A DNA stretch of 64,000 nucleotides from Dermacentor variabilis (lineage: Eukaryota > Arthropoda > Arachnida > Ixodida > Ixodidae): NCBI RefSeq assembly GCF_050947875.1, contig NC_134568.1, forward strand, positions 202,583,729-202,647,728. Direction: 5' to 3'. Shown here one piece after another: positions 58,081-64,000 of the stretch; position 1 is the stretch's first letter; the number at the start of each line of letters is the position of its first letter. Both the position numbers and the translations under genes were made by a program. The notes beneath the pieces are model-generated. The model did no database searches, was not told where the DNA came from, and saw only the letters and a program-made list of their open reading frames with translations.

Positions 58081-58315
58081 GGCTGGAACTTTTTTACATC
58101 CCCGAATAATTAAGGGTAACATTTGCCTCCACGTAGCCTATGGTAAGGATTTTATATTGAGCAGCCGCACATAACCTGCTCGTCCGTAAACATTGGCTGT
58201 GAACCTTTTTACGTCACCGAATAATTAAGGTTAACATTCGCCTCTACGTAGCCTATGGTAAGGATTTTATGTTGAGCACCCCCACATCATCTGCTCGCCC
58301 GTAAACATTGGCTGT
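58081..58315. repeat. Two-copy tandem repeat, ~115 bp unit
   Basis: Units 58081-58194 and 58195-58309 both read from GGCTG..AAC through CCGAATAATTAAGG and GTAGCCTATGGTAAGGATTT to CGTAAACATTGGCTGT, with about 12 differences. A third start (GGCTGT) is present at 58310. Confidence 0.85.
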
Positions 58316-60084
58316 AGACAATAATGCATATGAATGAACAGCGAGATCAACGGTATACGTACGAACAGCCTGAACCTAAGTCGATGCCATCTAAACGAGC
58401 TATCTGTATTTAAGCACTTATGGATTATGCACAGGAACACGTAAAGAACATTGGAGTACAAGCATATTCATTCATTTTCCTGAAAAAAGAAAGCCGTTAT
58501 TGTGTGGCCGGGAAAACGAAGGAAAACGCTTTAGTAATTACAGGGAGGCCAACGTTATGGGCGTGCCTCTTAGGCCGCGTTCAGTCCGTGAAGAGCTATT
58601 GTGTGCTGCGCAGTCACCGTGTCTGCAAGGAAATGCCCCCTTGTCCGCCCGTTGAGCAGTGTGCTATTGTATAAAAATTTACAATACGTAAATTCGGCCC
58701 ATTACACGGGCGCTCGAACTAACCCCTACTGCATGTAACGTCGAGAAACGGCTAGTTAGACGCGCCGTAATAATAGTGTCATTTAAACCGAAATTCAACG
58801 ACTGAACCAATGGGCGTTTTTCTGCCTGGTCTCACGCTAACGGCTCGTAAGAAACGCACGTTTAGTGGTGTTGGCGTCTACGGACACGAGCAGCTGAATG
58901 CGCAACAATATCATTGTTCTATATACGAGAGAAATCTGCGCTTGTTTTGAGTAACTTTGCATGTCCGCCGTTTGCGCAACCGTCATAATTCCTATGCTCA
59001 CTGTGGGCCACTATGACCTTGCTAAAATTGCAGGTTCCTGACGAGGCGGTCAGTTCTACGGCGTTCGTGTTGTCCACTTCTCTACTCTTGTGTCCTGTCT
59101 GCACGCCTCACTTCTTTTTTGCATAATGAAGACAACCTCTGCGAAAATAACATAGGTCCCTACTTGCACGCAAAATACTTGTAGTACACTTCGTGAACCC
59201 TTGCACAGGATTGGTGCACTGAATCAACACAGAGCTCGGTATTGCCTTGCTCCATAACTTCTTCCAAACTAATCATCGACAGTATCTATTGGCGCGAATG
59301 TCGTGCCTGGTAGAATTTCTTTTTTTTTTTTTGTACGGGTTCAGGCACTGAATGTACGCTTTTCCCTTCGCTTTCTGGAGCCTTTCTCTTCAATTTCTGC
59401 TTTCTTAAAGAAAAAAATGGCTGGGGAGGGGAGGGCAGAACTGGGCGGCTTCTGGGCAGATCAGCCAGACTTTGACAAAAAACCAACTTTGCCTTGCGCT
59501 TAAGGCCAAACAAGGGACCTCTGCATGTTCAAAATGTGGTCTACGAGCTCTGTTTCATGTATTTCATGAAAGCACGTGTCGTTTAGATCCAAGCGTTTTC
59601 TTATAAAGCGTTTAGAATCTGCACTCGTATAGTCTTCGGGTACGCCTCCTCAGAGGACCTCTCGGCATACCGAAAACTTTGGACGCCACATGAATGCAGG
59701 GGCTCCGCTCTCGAACGAATTCGAGCGCTTTTTTGGTGTCATTTTCGACCAACGAAGGCCTGGATGTCTTCCACTTGTACGTGCGGACCATCCTAGACGA
59801 GAGGATAGTAACCTTATAGCATGGCAAGTTAGAATGAGCTCCACAAAAATTATTTTAGGTCTCTATGGGAACCTCTTGATGCGTTTTGCCCCTCTCTTAA
59901 AATCCTACTCAGATAGTTTTGTCCCTGTTGAAATTAAACACACGTGCTCATATTTTACCTAAGGCTAGTTAGTAAAGTGTGAAAATAAAACGAAAACTTA
60001 CGATGCCGCTTCAGAGTACCAAGGCTGCAGTGTGCACGCTTAAGAAAGAAGAAAAAGAAAGACAACTGAGCTGAGTAGCCTTTC
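58316..60084. other. Intergenic stretch, no supported gene
   Basis: A plus frame at 58420-58674 (84 codons) is unrecognised. 58990-59115 resembles a Penelope end (GGCGTTCGTGTTGTCCACTT) but only weakly. A poly-T run lies at 59321-59332. Confidence 0.4.
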
Positions 60085-60785
60085 AGCCTGCTTGAGTTAA
60101 TCAGGTATGATATACATGGTTTTACTTCTAGCATTTTTGTATAAATCTCCATCATTCTTCTCTTCGTCAAAACCTCTCCGTCTACCTTGCACCCGCTACC
60201 TATGGCTGTAACGAATTCGGTAGTATCAATCGCTTCCCTGCTTTTTTTTCCACCCATACCCTAAAGCTTTCCTGTTTATCTCGACTGTTGATCGGCTGAT
60301 GCTTCCGCACATTTGAAATCCAAGTGCTTCTGGAAGGTGTACGTTACCTATGGGTCTCACTGGGTGAATACCTTCGCATTCCATTAGGAAGTGATCAGTG
60401 GTCTCCAGATTTTTGCTGCAGCAGACACATGCCCCATTCTGTGAATATTTGCTCCGATATGTTTTTTTTTGTCCTCAGGGAAACAGCTCGAGCCTCAAAT
60501 TGCAATGCACTGCACTTTATATTATCATACACATTTTCCCTTCTAATTTCTATCTTCCCATTCTTGTAAATCTCCATGGTCTTTATTGTTTCCATTCTTT
60601 GCAACCAATTCACTGTCTCTGTTTCTCTTCCTTTCTTTTTACCACTCCTGGTTGTCTATTTACACTTTCAATTACCCTATACTTGGTTGCTAAATTTCTA
60701 GACCTCTTCTATCTGTGTCCACGCTTTTCAGGTACAGGTACTTGTGCAAGGAAGGTGACCTTATAGTGAAATCTTTCGGCATAAT
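60085..60785 (-). pseudogene. LB LINE 3' end, second solitary copy
   Basis: Minus-strand sister of 3685-4930, without the 536 bp insert. From 60620 leftward: NWLQRMETIKTMEIYKNGKI, then the zinc-type tail SKNLETTDHFLMECEGIHPV, VHLPEALGFQ and SISRSTVEINRKAL, then the 3' region. Here the HxxxxC half of the motif is kept, while the first Cys pair is damaged. 5'-truncated near 60785. Confidence 0.7.
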
Positions 60786-60934
60786 ATGAAACCACTCTGC
60801 TGTTCCAACTTGAAGATTTTGCGTGGCAAACTGAAAATGGCGCGTTTTGCCCCGTGACTCATTTTAGTCGGGCCTACCCTACTAGCAAGTCATAAAGCTT
60901 TTAATTCTAGACGAAAACTTATTCATGGGGTTTA

Positions 60935-61035
60935 ACGTCCCAAAGCAACGCAGGTGCTGTGAGAGACACCGTGCATATAGTGGAGGGGTTACAAATAATT
61001 TTGGACCATCTAAGGTTCTGTAACGTGTGGTTTTG
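60935..61035 (-). repeat. SINE variant, inverted and diverged
   Basis: GGGGTTTAACGTCCCAAAGC, GTGCTGTGAGAGACACCGTG and GACCATCTAAGGTTCTGTAA match the inverse of the tick SINE body with changes (compare the inverse of GAACCCCAGGTGGTC). Confidence 0.6.
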
Positions 61036-61673
61036 CATTATGACCTATTGTAAGAGGAGATTTTGTCGTGGGCGCACTGAGAGCAAATTTCGTCAACTTG
61101 CTTCAAGAAAACTCAATTTTATGTCATGATTGTTTAGCTGGGAAGCTAAATTGGGCACCACGCCCGCGGATGACATGTTGGGTCTGAGGTCACACACTGC
61201 CCCGTCATGAATTGCTTCATCAGAGAATCACAATGCACGGAAACGCGATTAAGCTGACGCGAGGCACTGCCAACGAGAACAAACAATGGTAAAATCCTTG
61301 TTGAACAAAAGAAAATAATTTCGGCCTATTGGAAACACTAAAGCACTAGGTATATACGACTACGAAGGCACTTGAAGAGTTCAATATTATCCACGTTGAT
61401 CTTATTTATCCGTTTTGCTTAGTACAAACACTGTATTTTTCCACCAATGAAGTCTTGTATTATATTGCAGTCTTGTGCTTAGAACGTCCTAATGTTGGAG
61501 CACATAAAACCACCAATGTCTAGTTTGTACCGTTATTGCGAATGTATTGTAAGCGTCACGGCTTGGCGTGCAACGTTCCTGTCACAGTGAGCACATACGT
61601 AAACAAAGCAGTCAGCGATGAAAAGCCACTACGGCCGATATTGTTTTATCTTTCGTGCTTTAGGCAATTGTTC
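61036..61673. other. Intergenic stretch, no supported gene
   Basis: A/T-rich, no open frame of note and no repeat recognised. Confidence 0.4.
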
Positions 61674-62444
61674 TATACCGAGTTATCACGAAATGCGCTT
61701 GAAATTCCTTAAAAAACAGGAAAGATGTTCAAATGATCCCCTATGTTCAAATAGATCCCTTTCTATCACAGAGGCGTAAATGAGAAAATGACTCGCTGTA
61801 GTAATTAGACAAGTAATTGTACAAATTATGCAAATTAGACTGATGAACTTTTTAACAAAAAGAGCCATGCGACTGGTCCTAATGGAAGACTTGAAGTGCG
61901 CCTTCATGTGGCCAATTTCACACAGAAAAGCGAAACTGAAGATCCGAAAAACAGAACTGTCACGCCCTTAGTAGATGTCCATGAGTGACGTGTGACTGTT
62001 TGCGTCTCACCATCAGGCAAGCATGAAGCGAGCGAGATCGCGTCTTAAGGACGCTTGCTTCACGTTCGCCCACCGGTGAGGCGTAAGCAGTGACGTCACT
62101 CATGGAAATCTACTGAGGACGTGACAGTTTCGCTTTTCTGTGTGAAATTGGCCGGAATTCATTACGCTCTAAAAATTAACAGCGTCAAGTTTTTGCATTC
62201 CTGAAAGCAGTCATGAGCTTTTCGGATGGCGCGCTTCAAGTCTTTCATGCATTGGGACCATTCGCGTGGCTATCTTGGTTAAGATGTTAATTAGACAATT
62301 TTGCATAATTGGTAGTCTAATTACTGCAGTGAGTCATTTCTCACATGTATGCCTCTGTGGTAGAAGCAATACAGAGGGAATCATTTAAACATCTTACATT
62401 TTTTTAAAGTAACTTCAAGCGCATTTCGTGATACATCCGGTATA
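61674..62444. mobile_element. Fold-back element, ~350 bp inverted arms
   Basis: The outer 20 bases TATCACGAAATGCGCTTGAA (61684) recur exactly inverted at 62414-62433. The mirror continues inward through GATCCC/GGGAATC, TAATTAGACAA/TTAGACAATTTT, GCATGCGACTGGTCC-type and TGGCCAATTTCACACAGAAA/TTTCTGTGTGAAATTGGCC to a centre near 62040. Arms are more diverged outside than near the centre. No protein is coded. No target duplication was recognised. Confidence 0.8.
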
Positions 62445-62767
62445 TCGCAGAATCAGATTGAGTGTACCATTTGAATCAAGTTATTATATGCTAACCTGCG
62501 AGCTTCATTTTTATTGTCATATTTTAGTGGAATTGCAGGATGTCTTGAATGTATCATAATGTTTTGTTTGATGTATGATAATTAGCTCGATTTTATCTTG
62601 CCACCTGTCACAGCTTGTATTGAGTATGTGCGCTCTGTACTGCGACGGTTATTTAACGGCCTAGTTGGTCCTGTCATGCGGCTTCCGCGTCTTTTCTCCC
62701 AACTGACTCTAGAGCATATTGTTTGGCGATTAAACACGGTGAGATTCTGAAAATTCACGTCCCCATG

Positions 62768-62786
62768 AACACACACACACACACAC

Positions 62787-62849
<63 letters not shown>

Positions 62850-62859
62850 ACGCACACGC

Positions 62860-62940
<81 letters not shown>

Positions 62941-62960
62941 CACGCACACGCACACACACA
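62768..62960. repeat. (CA)n / (CACG)n microsatellite
   Basis: CA repeats interrupted by CG units in several blocks. Frames on both strands across it are artefacts. Confidence 0.97.
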
Positions 62961-63035
62961 AGGTTTGTGTATCGTGCTTTTGGTGCACGTTGAAGCACCA
63001 CAAGCGTCAATGTTAATCTGAAGCTTGCAGCTTAA

Positions 63036-63744
63036 GAGGAAGCTTTAGTTCGGGCCCAACTCCGACGCGTGCTATTCAAATAAATGCAAAACGCAAAAAC
63101 GCTTTTCTGAGATAACCCCTGGACCGATATTAATGAAATTTGTTGCATTTGAGAAAAAAAGTTAAATTCTAGTGGCTATTGCGAGCGGAATTTGGATTTA
63201 GGGCCTGAATTTCATGAAAAAGAATTCGAAAGTTCGAAAATATAGACGCACGAAGCTTATAAATTATTAACTCTGCATTAAAAACAGTGAACGCGGTTCT
63301 GTAAACGGCATCCATTATATCATTCAAAGTGGACAAATTCTATATGTCACTTTATATCTTACGTGAATTTGTTCCGTTGTGTACATGAGTTCTGCAAAAG
63401 CTGTATTTCCATATTACTGCATTTTTTAGATTTATGTGTAACATATGAATTTTGTCCGCTTTAGATGTGCTATCAGATGCAATTCACGGAATTGATATCA
63501 TTTTTCGTTGCTGAGTTAGAGAGTTGTAAACTTCATAGTTTCGTTTTCTGAATATTTTTGATCTTTGCTTATATTTAATATAAAATAGACAATCTAAATC
63601 AAAAATTGGAATCCAACAGTCACTAGATTTTCAGTTTTTTTTAAATGCAACAAACCTGGTCAAATTCGGTGCAGTGGTTGTCGAGAAAAACGAATTCTCC
63701 TTTTAGATGTATTTAGATAGAACCACCCGAGCTAAAGCTTCCTC
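63036..63744. mobile_element. TTAA-flanked inverted-repeat element, 709 bp
   Basis: Both ends are GAGGAAGCTTTAGYTCGGG read inward, flanked by TTAA (63032-63035 and 63745-63748). TTAA target duplication is typical of piggyBac and of Sola3-type transposons; the GAG terminus is less like piggyBac. The interior is A/T-rich with no coding potential, so it is non-autonomous. Confidence 0.85.
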
Positions 63745-63748
63745 TTAA

Positions 63749-64000
63749 CGTGCCTATGCCTCCTATAGGCCCCTGGACGGCATCGGGAGGGGAAATAAAT
63801 ATTTTTAAAAAGTCATTAAAGACAAAAATAAGTTGAACTATATTAGTAACTTACCTTGCTAGTCACATGGCAATATCTTTTTCAGTCCATTTATAGGCAA
63901 GCGCGTTGCACTGCTAATTAATAATCTCATATCTCTCCCCCCCATTTGCATCATTCCACCACCATGTCCAAGTGTATGGTGAAAAACCGCACGTACTAGG
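63749..64000. other. Window end, nothing recognised
   Basis: A/T-rich, no feature seen. Confidence 0.4.

Overview
This 64 kb window is nuclear DNA of an arthropod, most likely a hard tick (Ixodidae). The evidence is one arthropod RR-type cuticle protein gene, a tRNA-headed SINE of the type common in hard ticks, Penelope-like elements carrying GIY-YIG endonucleases, several LINE families, long microsatellites, and almost no other coding sequence. I see no rRNA genes, CRISPR arrays, bacterial operons or viral genes. I recognise families only by eye, so clade names are tentative.

Layout. 1-0.44 kb is the end of a DNA transposon (called DT1 here) that recurs three more times. 3.65-6.08 kb is a minus-strand LINE copy (family LB) broken by two inserts and an AT microsatellite. 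6.6-12.0 kb is a near full-length minus-strand LINE (LM) with ORF1 (gag-like), endonuclease, reverse transcriptase, RNase H and a C-terminal zinc motif, decayed by stops and frameshifts.

12.49-36.6 kb can be read as one LB LINE shattered by nested insertions. LB is interrupted by (i) a DT1 copy (12820-27136), itself split by a 13.4 kb block (13674-27048) bounded by GGCCCTTACAAAAA-type inverted ends; (ii) a SINE (28801-35531), split by an I-like LINE (29001-35480), in turn split by a Penelope-like element (31598-33015); (iii) a complete 981 bp DT1 copy (35560-36540); and (iv) a third DT1 copy (from 36597) cut off by another Penelope remnant. At the checked junctions, removing the insert and one target duplication rejoins the interrupted reading frame. 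The 13.4 kb block holds a fold-back element with arms of about 480 bp, a direct pair of 1.4 kb elements, a Penelope-derived palindrome, a tRNA-like sequence and an exon-like sequence resembling the start of tick BEN-domain proteins.

38.8-40.0 kb is a second SINE interrupted by a 995 bp 5'-truncated RTE-like LINE with a 6 bp target duplication. 45.5-49.04 kb is the only convincing host gene: a minus-strand three-exon RR cuticle protein of 138 residues, with TATA box, phase-0 introns and a signal peptide split after codon 5. 50-64 kb holds decayed SINE, RTE, LINE and Penelope remnants, a 0.77 kb palindrome (61674-62444) and a 709 bp TTAA-flanked inverted-repeat element (63036-63744). Long stretches (440-3650, 22.8-24.0, 24.8-26.6, 40-45.5 kb) have no gene I can support.
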